This document shows, piece by piece, positions 1 to 9,400 of a stretch of DNA of 64,000 bases. How positions within the stretch are numbered: position 1 is the stretch's first letter; the number at the start of each line of letters is the position of its first letter. The stretch covers positions 682,001 to 746,000 of the forward strand of contig JANQPF010000009.1 of assembly GCA_028285415.1 (NCBI GenBank), written 5' to 3'. The position numbers were made by a program, and so were the translations under genes. The notes beneath the pieces were generated by a model, which was given only the letters and a program-made list of their open reading frames with translations, searched no databases and was not told where the DNA came from. This stretch comes from Pseudomonadales bacterium. Its GTDB lineage: Bacteria; Pseudomonadota; Gammaproteobacteria; Pseudomonadales; Azotimanducaceae.

Positions 1-425
1 ACTGCATGCGTTCCATCGGTTCCGGCGAGCGCGCTCTGGAGCTCATGATTCGCCGCGCTTCAACCCGCGTTGCCTTCGGCAAGCCTATCATTCAGCTGGG
101 CAAGAACCTGGAGCTCGTCTCACGCGCCCGCATCGAAATTGATGCCTGCCGCTTGATGGTTCTGCAGGCTGCCAAGGCGATGGACGTGCTCGGTAACAAA
201 GAAGCACGGGTCTACGTCAGCGCGGTCAAGGCGATGGTGCCCGAAAAAATCTGCAAGATCATCGATCAGGCTATCCAGATGCATGGTGCTACCGGCGTGT
301 CGCAGTGGACCCCGCTCGCCAAAATGTACACCGGCCAGCGTACCCTGCGGATCGCCGACGGTCCCGATGAGGTGCATCACATGGTTGTCGGACGCGCGGA
401 AGTGCGTAAGTACGATCTCATGTGA
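1..425 (+). CDS. Acyl-CoA dehydrogenase, C-terminal part (5' end outside window)
   Basis: The reading frame is open from the window edge, so only the last ~141 residues are seen. They form the helical C-terminal domain of an acyl-CoA dehydrogenase: the segments ASTRVAFGKPI, AIQMHGATGVSQ and TLRIADGPDEVH are typical of this flavoprotein family, where they shape the FAD/dimer interface and the acyl pocket. The enzyme would introduce the alpha,beta double bond in an acyl-CoA (beta-oxidation or a related pathway). The GPDEVHHMVVGRAEVRKY ending resembles the ACAD10/11-like branch more than short-chain enzymes, but this is only an impression. It is followed by a clear intrinsic terminator. Confidence 0.9.
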   Translation, partial: CMRSIGSGERALELMIRRASTRVAFGKPIIQLGKNLELVSRARIEIDACRLMVLQAAKAMDVLGNKEARVYVSAVKAMVPEKICKIIDQAIQMHGATGVSQWTPLAKMYTGQRTLRIADGPDEVHHMVVGRAEVRKYDLM

Positions 426-446
426 GCCACGCTGTCATCCAGCCAC

Positions 447-475
447 AAAAAAGCCCGCGTCATGCGGGCTTTTTC
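447..475. terminator. Intrinsic terminator between convergent genes
   Basis: A perfect 7-bp stem AGCCCGC / GCGGGCT (452-458 and 464-470) with a 5-nt loop is preceded by an A-run and followed by TTTT. It can therefore end transcription of the acyl-CoA dehydrogenase on the plus strand and of the TonB/TPR operon on the minus strand. Confidence 0.9.
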
Positions 476-495
476 AGTTATGGGCTCACCAACTA

Positions 496-1878
496 TCAGG
501 TCTGAAACGAGAAGCGAACGCCGGTGCGGACCGGAATCGGCCGACCACCGTCCTCGAACGGCTCGAAGCGCCACTTGTTGACCGCGTTGATCGCAGGATC
601 GTGCAGGCTGGCGCTGCTGGACTCAACCACCGCAATGTCTTCGACATCACCGTCCTCGTTGACCGTGAAAAGAAGCTCCACCCAACCGCCCGTGGTGTTG
701 CGCGGCAGGACCGGCGCCTGTTGACGCTTGGCCACGAGATCGCGAATCGGCAGCACGTCACTGAAGATGCCTGCCCGCGCCTGCGCTCGACGCTTGAGGA
801 AGTCCAGCTCGTCGCCGAGGCCTGCCAGCTGCGCCTGTGATGCGCCTGCGCTCAGGGCGTGCTCAAACGCACTTTCGACGTCGTCGATCCGGTTGCCGCG
901 CGCGGCACTCCAGCCCTGCTCGATGAGTCCTTCGACAATGAGCTCAATGCCGGATTGCGCAGCGGCTGAGTTCGGGTCTTTCTTCAAGACCGATCGATAG
1001 TGCTCGAGCGCGCCGACACCCGACGGACTGTCAGCACCAACGAGCTGCCCGGCCTGCATGGCCCGAGCGGCTGCCAGGAGGTCCTCTTTGACAGCCTGGT
1101 CTTTGACCATGTCGGTCCACTGCAACGTGAGTTTTTCTGTTTGCGCAATACCTGGGGCATCCGGGGCAATACTCTTGGCCAGAGTAATGAGCTCCTTGGC
1201 CCTGTCATGATCTTCGGCAAACGCTGCGGTCTGCGCGATGGTTGCCAGGCGCTGGGCAACGGATTCGACACCCTGGAGCGCAGCGGCGTTGCCCGGATCA
1301 ATGCGCAGGATCTCGCGGTAAGAGGCCAGCGCGTTGTCGTTCGCGGGCTTGGTCAGGTTTCCAGAGGCAATCTGCTCAACCGCCCGGTCATTCAGGCGCT
1401 TGATGCGTTCATAGCGCTCGACGCGCGTGATGACTGATTTTGCCGCGATGTTGGCGGAGTTGACGGCCAGAACCTGCTGAGCAAAGTCTGAGGCCGTGCT
1501 CCAGTCTTCCTTCAGAAGCGCACCTTCCGCGCCGTTGATCAGGTAACCGACAACGCGTTGCACGCCCTCCTGTGCGGCTTGGTTCTGCGGATCGCGATCC
1601 AGCATCTTCTGATAGAAAAACAGCGCGCTGTCGCCTTCCGGACGCGTGATGCGCCCCGCCGCATACGCCTGCTCAGCGCGCTCCAGGAACGATACCTCGC
1701 CGACGTCCTGAATGGTCGTCAAAGTGAAAGACGGTATCTCCGGAAGGTCGGCAGCAACCTGGCCCACACCCTGCTTGAGGTAGACCCAGCTGACAACCAC
1801 GCCGATGATGACAACCCACGCAGCCAGGCTGAAGCTCTGCCCCAGGCTCAACGCTTCGCGGTTAAACGCCAGGTTCAT
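496..1878 (-). CDS. TPR-repeat protein with C-terminal TonB domain
   Basis: 460 residues. One N-terminal membrane segment (about residues 15-37, AWVVIIGVVVSWVYL) is followed by a long helical region of TPR-like units (PxNAAAxxGxxxV repeats, about 60-340). The C-terminal TonB domain (about 385-460) shows GGWVELLFTVNEDGDVED, the AINAVNKWRFEPFEDGG signature and a closing beta strand. TonB domains couple inner-membrane energy to outer-membrane receptors or act as periplasmic interaction modules. The gene starts 3 nt after the response regulator stop, so it is the last gene of the kinase/regulator operon. No ExbB/ExbD lies nearby, and a structural or sensory rather than transport role is possible. 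Confidence 0.85.
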   Translation of the reverse strand: MNLAFNREALSLGQSFSLAAWVVIIGVVVSWVYLKQGVGQVAADLPEIPSFTLTTIQDVGEVSFLERAEQAYAAGRITRPEGDSALFFYQKMLDRDPQNQAAQEGVQRVVGYLINGAEGALLKEDWSTASDFAQQVLAVNSANIAAKSVITRVERYERIKRLNDRAVEQIASGNLTKPANDNALASYREILRIDPGNAAALQGVESVAQRLATIAQTAAFAEDHDRAKELITLAKSIAPDAPGIAQTEKLTLQWTDMVKDQAVKEDLLAAARAMQAGQLVGADSPSGVGALEHYRSVLKKDPNSAAAQSGIELIVEGLIEQGWSAARGNRIDDVESAFEHALSAGASQAQLAGLGDELDFLKRRAQARAGIFSDVLPIRDLVAKRQQAPVLPRNTTGGWVELLFTVNEDGDVEDIAVVESSSASLHDPAINAVNKWRFEPFEDGGRPIPVRTGVRFSFQT

Positions 1879-1881
1879 GAC

Positions 1882-2859
1882 TCAGTCTCCAAGAAACCAT
1901 TTTTTGAAGCGAGCCCAGGCGCTTGGCTCCTGCTCGACCTGTATGTCCGCCAGGGAGTCAGCGCCAGTCTCGGCAAACCGTTTCAGCGCCGACGTCAGCC
2001 AGATTTTGCACTGTCCAACCTGCAGCGGCTTCAGCAGGAAGCGGAACACCTGACCGCTGTTGATCAGCTGAATGAGCACGTTCGCATCGGAACGGTCGCT
2101 GGCGAGGATGACAACCATCTCCGGGACAATTCGACGTACCGATCGGGTGAGCTCCGAGATTTCTCTCTCGTCCACGCCAATGTCGGTGACAAGAACCCCA
2201 ACAGGATTGTCTGCAATGACCTGCAGCGCTTCGTCCTGAGTGCTCGTGCGATGCAGCTTCTGTCCCGTACAGGCCTTGGCAACGCCGTCATACAGCGCTG
2301 AGTCGGCGCTCAGCACACAAATCTGCACGCCGTAGGCAATTTCTTCCACCGGGCGTACGGGCAGATCGACTACAGCCTCGGTTTCACCAGTCGTCTCAAC
2401 GTCTTCTTCAGCAAACGCCTCAGTAACGGTCACTGCTGCTGCAATCGGTTCGCCGCCGCCGCGCATGTCGAGGCCCGCTTTCACCGCACCACGCACTTCA
2501 TCCGCGGGGCACGGCTTCATCAGATATTTGAACACTTCCGCGTCGTTGATTGACGCTTCCACCGCTTCCAGATCGGCGTAACCGGTCAAGAGAATGCGAA
2601 TTGTCCGAGGCGAACGCTGCTTGATTTCCGTCAGCACTTCGACGCCGGTCATTTCCGGCATCCGCTGGTCAGAAACGACCACGTCAATGTCGTGCTGCTC
2701 CAGAAGCGAAAGCGCCTCAGCGCCCGAATTCGCCAGGTGGACTTCGTAGTCCTTGCGAAACATTGCGCGCATCGACTTCAACACACGCTCCTCGTCATCA
2801 ATGAACATGATGACCGGTCGCTGCTCCACTTCCATGCTTTGCGCCGCTACCGCTGACAT
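1882..2859 (-). CDS. Double-receiver response regulator
   Basis: 325 residues. The N-terminal receiver is intact: acidic pair D21-D22, phospho-acceptor D64 in VVVSDQRMP, LLTG around 91-93, and K115 in YLMKPC. A linker rich in acidic residues (about 135-175) leads to a second receiver-like domain with D226 (LVTDIGV) and K277 (FLLKPL). That domain has CVLSADS in place of the acidic pair, so Mg2+-dependent phosphorylation there is doubtful. There is no DNA-binding or enzymatic output domain. It may act through protein contact with the kinase or the TonB/TPR protein. The start ATG directly follows the kinase TAA (TAAATG), which indicates translational coupling. Confidence 0.88.
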   Translation of the reverse strand: MSAVAAQSMEVEQRPVIMFIDDEERVLKSMRAMFRKDYEVHLANSGAEALSLLEQHDIDVVVSDQRMPEMTGVEVLTEIKQRSPRTIRILLTGYADLEAVEASINDAEVFKYLMKPCPADEVRGAVKAGLDMRGGGEPIAAAVTVTEAFAEEDVETTGETEAVVDLPVRPVEEIAYGVQICVLSADSALYDGVAKACTGQKLHRTSTQDEALQVIADNPVGVLVTDIGVDEREISELTRSVRRIVPEMVVILASDRSDANVLIQLINSGQVFRFLLKPLQVGQCKIWLTSALKRFAETGADSLADIQVEQEPSAWARFKKWFLGD

Positions 2860-4800
2860 TTAGGCTGCCTCCTCTGCATCCGTATCCACATTGTTCCAAC
2901 CGGCTTCCGGGCCATCGACCGGGAAGCTCAGGACAATGCGCGTCCCATGGTCGATTTTGGAATCGACCAGAATCTGTCCGCCGTGCTGATCCACAATCTG
3001 GCGCACGATCGAAAGTCCGAGACCCGTTCCCTGACCCACCGGCTTGGTGGTGAAAAACGGGTCCATAATCTTGTTGAGGTGCTCTTCCGGTATGCCGCAG
3101 CCGGTGTCTTCGAACGCAATTTCCACCGCGTCACCCGCTTCGTTACGCACCAGCGTCGTGCTGATGGTGAGGACACCTTTGCCATCCATCGCTTGTACCG
3201 CGTTGGTGACTATGTTGATGAAGACCTGGTTCAAACGAGAAGGTGAACAGTAGATCTCAGGCACCTCCTGCAGATCCTTCTTCACCTCAACCCCGTACTT
3301 GAGCAGGTTTTTGGTAATGGTCAGCGTCTTTTCGATGCCCTCACGAACGTCAAAGCGGTCGTCCGCAACCCGATCGAGACGAGAGAAGTCTTTGAGACTC
3401 TGCACCAGCTCGCTGATCTGGTTGAGGCCGTCCACGCTATCCGCCGCAAGAGATTCCACCTCGCTGATGTTCTCCGCCAGCTCTTCGGCATCAAAGTCGC
3501 CGCGCCGCGCCAGGAGTTCTTTGATGGCCTGCTTGCCTTCGTCCGCGGTCGTCGCGGTCAATATCGGCAGGCTGGCCTGCAGGTAACGCGATATATCGTC
3601 TACCGCAGACGCCGTTACGGTCGTGTTGTTCAGCACGTACAGAAGCGGCGTGTTGATCTCGTGCATCACGCCCGCGACCAGCTGGCCGAGAGAGGACATC
3701 TTCTCCGCCTGTACCAGCTGAACCTGGGATTCTTTCAAGTCTTCGTTGGCCTGAGCCAGATCCGCGGTTCGCTCTTCGACCCGCACCTCGAGATCATCGT
3801 GCGATCTGTTGAGCGCTCTGTGGCTCGCCTGAAGGCGCAGACCAAAGAAGGCCAGCACCGCCAGAAGCAGAACCGTGTATATGTTCAAAAGGACGCGAGC
3901 GTCGTTGACAGCGCCCAGCACGTACAGCTGATCGCTCGTCGTTTGATCGTTCAATATTTCGAGTTGATCGACGATGCGCCCGGAATCCATGGTCGCAACC
4001 GCCTGATTCATCGAGCGGCGCAGGCTGATCATCGTATAGGTAGAGTTGATCAGTTGCCGGAGCTGGCTGCGCTCGGCAACCGCAACATCAGCCTCAACCT
4101 TCTGCAGCTGGTCGAGAATTTCAATGACGCTGTCGAGATCGGCATCGGTACCCGACGGCAGGAGCTTTTTGACCTGCTCGGTCGCGACGTAAACGCTGTC
4201 GGCACGTCGCTGCTCACCCACCTGACGGAACGAGCCGACCAGCTGGTTGGCGCTCTGGTCAAATTCCGTATAGGCCGTGAACAGGTCGTTCTGTGCCGAT
4301 CCGTAGTTGATCAGCTGCTCACGCATGAGTTCGATGGCGTTCACCACCGCGGTTGAGCTCGCCAGCACATCCGCTGGGTCGTTCAGCTCTCCCGCATCCG
4401 TATCAATGATGTTGAGCGAGGTCATGGCCGGCCAGCGCACCGTATCCATGAAGCCAGTCGGTTGATACGTTTCCAGGATCGTGAAGTTCAATGCTTCGCT
4501 GCCCGATACCAGAGAACGGTCGAGCTGCGCTACGCTCGCACCCAGAGACTGATGCTGGTTGTCCGATACCGCTATGCCACGCGCGACCGAGCTCACCGCC
4601 TCGTGTAAGTACGTCGTTTGCGTGTTGATCTGGCGTAACTTTTCCGGGGTCGTCGCGGTTGCGATGAGCAATAGAATGACAAGCAGCCCTACGGCGCTGG
4701 TCACGCTCAGGGTCGTCAATCCTACCCCTAGTAATCTGCGGTCTTGCATCCGCATGTATCCTACTCTGTTCGCTCCAGCGGCCTTGCCAGAAGCACTCAT
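2860..4800 (-). CDS. Membrane sensor histidine kinase
   Basis: 646 residues from this start. TM1 (about 30-50) and TM2 (about 305-325) bracket a ~250-residue, largely helical periplasmic sensor region without a motif I recognise. A short coiled coil (QASHRALNRSHDDLEVRVEERTADL) leads to the dimerisation domain with H380 in GVMHEINTPL. The ATPase domain has the N box NAVQAMDG, the G1 box DTGCGIP, the F box DPFFTTKP and the G2 box GTGLGLSI. Later ATGs at 4755 and 4749 fit a TAGGAT sequence better and would shorten the N-terminus by 15-17 residues. It is the first gene of the operon with the two-receiver regulator and the TonB/TPR protein. Confidence 0.92.
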   Translation of the reverse strand: MSASGKAAGANRVGYMRMQDRRLLGVGLTTLSVTSAVGLLVILLLIATATTPEKLRQINTQTTYLHEAVSSVARGIAVSDNQHQSLGASVAQLDRSLVSGSEALNFTILETYQPTGFMDTVRWPAMTSLNIIDTDAGELNDPADVLASSTAVVNAIELMREQLINYGSAQNDLFTAYTEFDQSANQLVGSFRQVGEQRRADSVYVATEQVKKLLPSGTDADLDSVIEILDQLQKVEADVAVAERSQLRQLINSTYTMISLRRSMNQAVATMDSGRIVDQLEILNDQTTSDQLYVLGAVNDARVLLNIYTVLLLAVLAFFGLRLQASHRALNRSHDDLEVRVEERTADLAQANEDLKESQVQLVQAEKMSSLGQLVAGVMHEINTPLLYVLNNTTVTASAVDDISRYLQASLPILTATTADEGKQAIKELLARRGDFDAEELAENISEVESLAADSVDGLNQISELVQSLKDFSRLDRVADDRFDVREGIEKTLTITKNLLKYGVEVKKDLQEVPEIYCSPSRLNQVFINIVTNAVQAMDGKGVLTISTTLVRNEAGDAVEIAFEDTGCGIPEEHLNKIMDPFFTTKPVGQGTGLGLSIVRQIVDQHGGQILVDSKIDHGTRIVLSFPVDGPEAGWNNVDTDAEEAA

Positions 4801-4834
4801 TTGCCAGGCAAAAACCGCACGTTCGAGTAGGATA
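4757..4834. repeat. 10-bp inverted repeat at the kinase start
   Basis: TATCCTACTC (4757-4766) and GAGTAGGATA (4825-4834) are exact reverse complements 58 nt apart, flanking the 5' end of the kinase gene. They could be two half-sites of an operator or a leader stem. No -10/-35 pair is convincing in the 174-nt gap up to 4974, and nothing else stands out there. Confidence 0.4.
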
Positions 4835-4974
4835 GCCGCGCTGTGAACCCGACTCCGTGAGGCAGATCACACGCGAAGCGGTACTCCCATCACGGTGGTA
4901 AAAACGGTCAAGTCCTCGTCGCAGCCGGGTCTGACGGGCGCGTCAGCCGATGAGAAATCAGTCGCAGTTTGGGC

Positions 4975-6447
4975 TCAGGGTTCTTCGGGGAAAGCCGCGG
5001 CAGGATCCAGCGGCCAGAGCCTGCGCACCGTGCGCTGCCGGGGAAACCGTTCGATACGATGTGTGGTGAGTCCGGGCGTATCCGCAGTGACAATTGTGCC
5101 CGCGAGCTCCTGAAAACCGGCACGAAAGTGGTTGCTGCTTTTCAACGCGACGTAACGGTACTTGTGCACGTCAATGCCAACGGCGAGAAACGGTTCCTGG
5201 TCGAAAGTCTGGCTGCGCCGGGACGCCACAACCACATCCATGTCGTCGATGACAAGGCGTGCCATCGGTCCGATGTTCAATGGCGTCCCGCGGAACATGG
5301 CCTGCATCACCAGGCGTCCGTCATGCAGCGCTTTGACATAAGCCCGACGGGCGAGCGGCGGTCCGTGAAGATCATCGGTCTTACCACCCAGATGCACGTC
5401 GATCTCCGCACCCACGCCGGCTCTATGAGCCTGACCCGCAACTTCGGGGTCGACCAGGAACGCGAAACAGGCTTCAGCGCCAAGTCCCGCATCCAGCATG
5501 CTGCGCAGAAGATGGGTACCGTCACCCGGGGTACCGCCACCGCAGTTATCCGAGGTCTCATGAATGATCACCGGCGCGCTCTTCGCGGCTCGCGCCGCGG
5601 CGACGGACTCGTCTCCGTCGAGGCTCTTCACTCGGAAATCCTCCCGCGCCTGCCAGAGCGCATCCGCAAATGCCGCCGCCTGAGCTCGCACGTCAGTCCC
5701 TTCGCCGTAGTAGCTGGCAACAACGTAGCTGCCGACGTGGTTGACGTCCGTATACGGGAAGCCGTGAAACCAGCCGATGTCGAGACATTCCGGCCCCGCT
5801 TTTTCTTTGAGCTCGAGCAATTCCTGCAGCATGCGTTCGCCAACGCCTTCATAGGTTGTTGTCGTCGGCAGCAGCAACGGCAGGCGGATGACCTCACAGC
5901 TTGCCCGCTCGCCGCTCGCGGCCATGGATCGAGCTGCTGCCACGGCCTCGACCGCGCGCAGGTGCATGTCGACGTGCGGATAGTGATGACAGACAAAAAT
6001 ACCGTTCAGCTGTTCAGCCATCTGCTGCGTCACGTTGCCGTGCAGGTCGAACGAAGCCGTAACGGGTATGTCTCCAACCAGCTCGCGCACAGCTTTGGCC
6101 AGATCCCCTTCCAGATCTTCGATGCCTTCAACAACCCCCGCGCCATGAAGAAGCAATACGCATGCATCGAGCGGCCCGGCGGCGGCAAGCCCGCGTAGAA
6201 TTTCATCTTTGAATCCGCTGTACGCCTCGAATTCAATTGTTCCCGAAGGCTGCGTCGACGCAAAGAGGATTGGCACGAGTTCGCAGCCCATGCGCGAACA
6301 GGCATCCACCGCGCCGCCAAGGTCCGACTCCTGACCGGCGGCATCGAGCATCTTGTCGCCACGGTAAACGTAGAAAGCAGACACCGGCGTGGTCGCGCCG
6401 CAATACGTGTTCGTTTCGTGTGATATCCCAGCCAGCGCAATGCGCAT
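4975..6447 (-). CDS. M81 family metallopeptidase (MlrC-like)
   Basis: 490 residues, the usual MlrC length. The start MRIALAGISHETNTY is typical for the family. LLLHGAGVVEG, SFDLHGNVTQQM and CHHYPHVDMH supply the conserved Asp/His metal ligands expected in the N-terminal domain, and the C-terminal half has the DNCGGGTPGDGTHLL stretch common to the family. MlrC is known as the enzyme that cleaves linearised microcystin, but most homologues are generic cytoplasmic peptidases or amidases of unknown substrate. It lies 25 nt downstream of the secreted PD40/amidohydrolase gene on the same strand, so both may serve uptake and breakdown of an amide or peptide compound. Confidence 0.88.
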   Translation of the reverse strand: MRIALAGISHETNTYCGATTPVSAFYVYRGDKMLDAAGQESDLGGAVDACSRMGCELVPILFASTQPSGTIEFEAYSGFKDEILRGLAAAGPLDACVLLLHGAGVVEGIEDLEGDLAKAVRELVGDIPVTASFDLHGNVTQQMAEQLNGIFVCHHYPHVDMHLRAVEAVAAARSMAASGERASCEVIRLPLLLPTTTTYEGVGERMLQELLELKEKAGPECLDIGWFHGFPYTDVNHVGSYVVASYYGEGTDVRAQAAAFADALWQAREDFRVKSLDGDESVAAARAAKSAPVIIHETSDNCGGGTPGDGTHLLRSMLDAGLGAEACFAFLVDPEVAGQAHRAGVGAEIDVHLGGKTDDLHGPPLARRAYVKALHDGRLVMQAMFRGTPLNIGPMARLVIDDMDVVVASRRSQTFDQEPFLAVGIDVHKYRYVALKSSNHFRAGFQELAGTIVTADTPGLTTHRIERFPRQRTVRRLWPLDPAAAFPEEP

Positions 6448-6472
6448 GATTTCCTTCCCGTCCGCAGCCCGA

Positions 6473-9400
6473 TCAGTCGGCCGCCGGTAACGTTTCCGGC
6501 CCCCAGCGCCACCACCACTGATCAGGCAGAGCTTTCACAACCGGCCACACTTGATCAAGGGTCTCGGCATCGTACAGCTCGCCGCCTTTCATTACATACT
6601 GCAGGCTGGTCGTCGCCTCGAGGTTCTCGAGCGGGTTGGCATGCAGCACAACCAGATCGGCCAACTTTCCCGTTTCCAGAGAGCCCAGATCCCGGCCCAA
6701 CCCGATCATCTGCGCGCCGACGATGGTCGCCAGGCGCAGCGCCTGCGCGTTCTCGTAGCCGCCGCTGGCAACGGCCCAGAGCTCCCAGTGGTAGCCGAGA
6801 CCCTGCAACTGACCATGCCCGCCGATGCCAACCTGGCCACCGGCGTCCACAACCGCCTTCGTCGACGCCGCAACCTCCTTGAAGACGTACTCGCGTTCGT
6901 GGAACCAGCTCCGGCGCAGCGTGCGGGCGGACAGCTCATGATATGGCGTAAAACGACGCAGCTTGGCGTCGTCGTGGGGTGACATGTTTGTGTAAAAGTA
7001 GTTTTCCGCAGACGGCCCACCATAGGTCACCAGGAGCGTCGGGGTGTAGGCGATGCGCGTCTGTGCGGTCAGCTGCACCACATCCACATGCAGGTGCGGT
7101 ATGGGATAGTTGTGCTCGAGGCCGCTGAACCCGTCTATAGCGTGGGTCAGATCAATCTTCATGTCCAGATACCCTTCCGTGGTCGGCATGAGCTTCAGTT
7201 CCCGGGCTGCCTGCAATAGCCAGTGTCGCTGCTTACGGGAACCAGACACATAGGCTTTGATGTTGTTGACGCCGTAGTGCGCCTTGTAGCGCTTGAGAAC
7301 GGCATGAGCATGCTCCCTGGATTCGAACGCGTTGTTGCTGAAGACACCAGGTCCGGTGGAAAAAGCCCGCGGTCCAAGCATCAATCCGGCATCAACACGG
7401 TCCTGTGCCGAAATCAGATCGACGGTGGAGGGCTGCACGTCTATGCCCGTCGTCACGCCATACGCGAGGTTCGCCAGAAACGATGCGTTGCTCATGGACG
7501 GCACCTCACGGGCAACGCGAAAATGTGAGTGCGTATCGACAAATCCGGGCAATACGTATTTGCCCGACGCGTCAATAATCTCTGCCCCCTCCGGCACGTC
7601 AACCTCATCGCTCCCGCCGACGGTCACGATGCGATCGTCGGTCACCACCACAACGCCGTCGCTGATGACGCCGGCATCCGCCATGGTAACCACCGTCGCA
7701 TTAACGATCGCCACTGTCCCGGAAGGCTTATGCCTCGGCAGGTAGATGTCGACGACATCAAGCACAACCGCTTCGTGTTCCTCGAGCAGGGGATCGGAGG
7801 CATCCTCGTCGGGCTCCCGCTCCGCGTCATCGCCTGACGCTGCAGCCGAGTCGACACCTTCCGCTTCGCCCGCGTCCTCATTCGCGGACGCGTCGTCCTC
7901 CTCTTCCTCGTCGGCCTCCTCGGTTTTGGTGGCAAAGTCCACGCTGTCGAGGCTGCGCCGATAGACATGATTGCCGACGCTCCACACGAGAGTCTCACCG
8001 TCGTTACCCCAGGACTGAAAATCTGCACCCACGTCGGTGAGTTTCGCCAGCGGCAGCTGCGGCCTGGAGAGCTTCAGCTTTTGACGCTGGAGGCGAGGCA
8101 GAAGCCGCGCGACATAAAGCTGCGAAGCGTGCTTGAGCAGCACGTGCCTGCCGTCGGGTGAGATCTGCATGAACTCCGCGCCCGCATCATTGGGCCGATT
8201 GAATATCCCGGGACCGCTCACCGTCAGAATGTCGCGCCGGTCCGTACCGTCATATCGCAGGGAGACGAGGCCAACGCCGGCTTTCCCGGGTGTCGGCCCG
8301 GTGACAGCCTGCAGGTAGATACGATCCGTTTCCGGGCCGAAGTGCGGCTTGCCGAATCCTCTGGCAGGCGTCACCACCGTCAGCGCCCCGCCTCTCGCGG
8401 GCAGCCAGACAACGTCTGCGCCAACGCCTGGGCCCAGCGACGGTTCGCGGATCAAGCGGTCCTGCGCCGCGGCACGCAGCGCAACAATACGTTCACCATC
8501 CGGCGACCAGACCGGGTATTGGTAATAAGCCGCATCTTCCGTCAACTGACGGGTTCTGGCGCCAGCGCGTGCGCGGACGCGCATGATGTGGCCACCCTGG
8601 TCCGACCAGCTGACGTAGACAATCTCGTTCCCCTTCGGCGACCAGCTCGGGTAAGCGGCCACGGATGCCACCCCCTCGGGCGACACCGGATAAGATTTGC
8701 CCGTTTCGAACTCGTGAACGTAAATCCGGGCAAACGCGGTAAAAGCCGCCTTCGATCCATCAGGCGACAGCTGAGTGTCCGTGAGAATGCGCGCCTTGAC
8801 CGGCCCGAGGCCGGTGCGATAGCTGTATTCCAGGCGTTCAGCGATACCTTTTTCGACATTGACGGTAAACGGGATTTCACTGACAACCCCGCTTTCGATC
8901 TCGACCCTGACGAGGCCGCCGTCCCGCGTTGTGATCAAAGCCTCGCCGTCGGGGGTGAAGCCGTAACCCGGCAGGAGGTCCCGGGAAAAACGCGATTCCT
9001 GTTCATCACGCTGAATGGGATAAATCAGCCACCGATCGCGACCGCTCGCAATCTCGCGGATGCGCAGACCCGTCTGCTGCTCGTAGCGGGTGCCATAAAC
9101 CAGGTACCTGCCATCCGGCGACAGCCCCGGGCGCATGGCGCTCCCCGGCATCTGCGTGATGACGTCTTCCTGTCCGAGAGCAACGTCGCGCCGTGCAATC
9201 TGCCAGAGCGGCAGGCGCACGTTGTAGCCAAATCCTCCGTTCTTTCTGGCGTAGTAGAGATAACGCCCGTCAGGGCTGTAGACGGCGCCGATCGTATTCT
9301 TGCGCGAACCACGGGGTGTGTCGGACTTGGGTTTCGCCTTGGTGATCTGATAGCCGCTGCCACCGTCAACGGGATAAGCCCAGAGCTCGTAGGTGCCAAC

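Noticed and set aside
496-1878. Calling the TonB-domain gene tonB
   Set aside because: There is no proline-rich spacer, the protein is a TPR scaffold, and ExbB/ExbD are missing.
4969-6198. 409-codon plus-strand frame opposite the MlrC-like gene
   Set aside because: No ribosome site or recognisable domain; the opposite strand encodes a well-conserved family.
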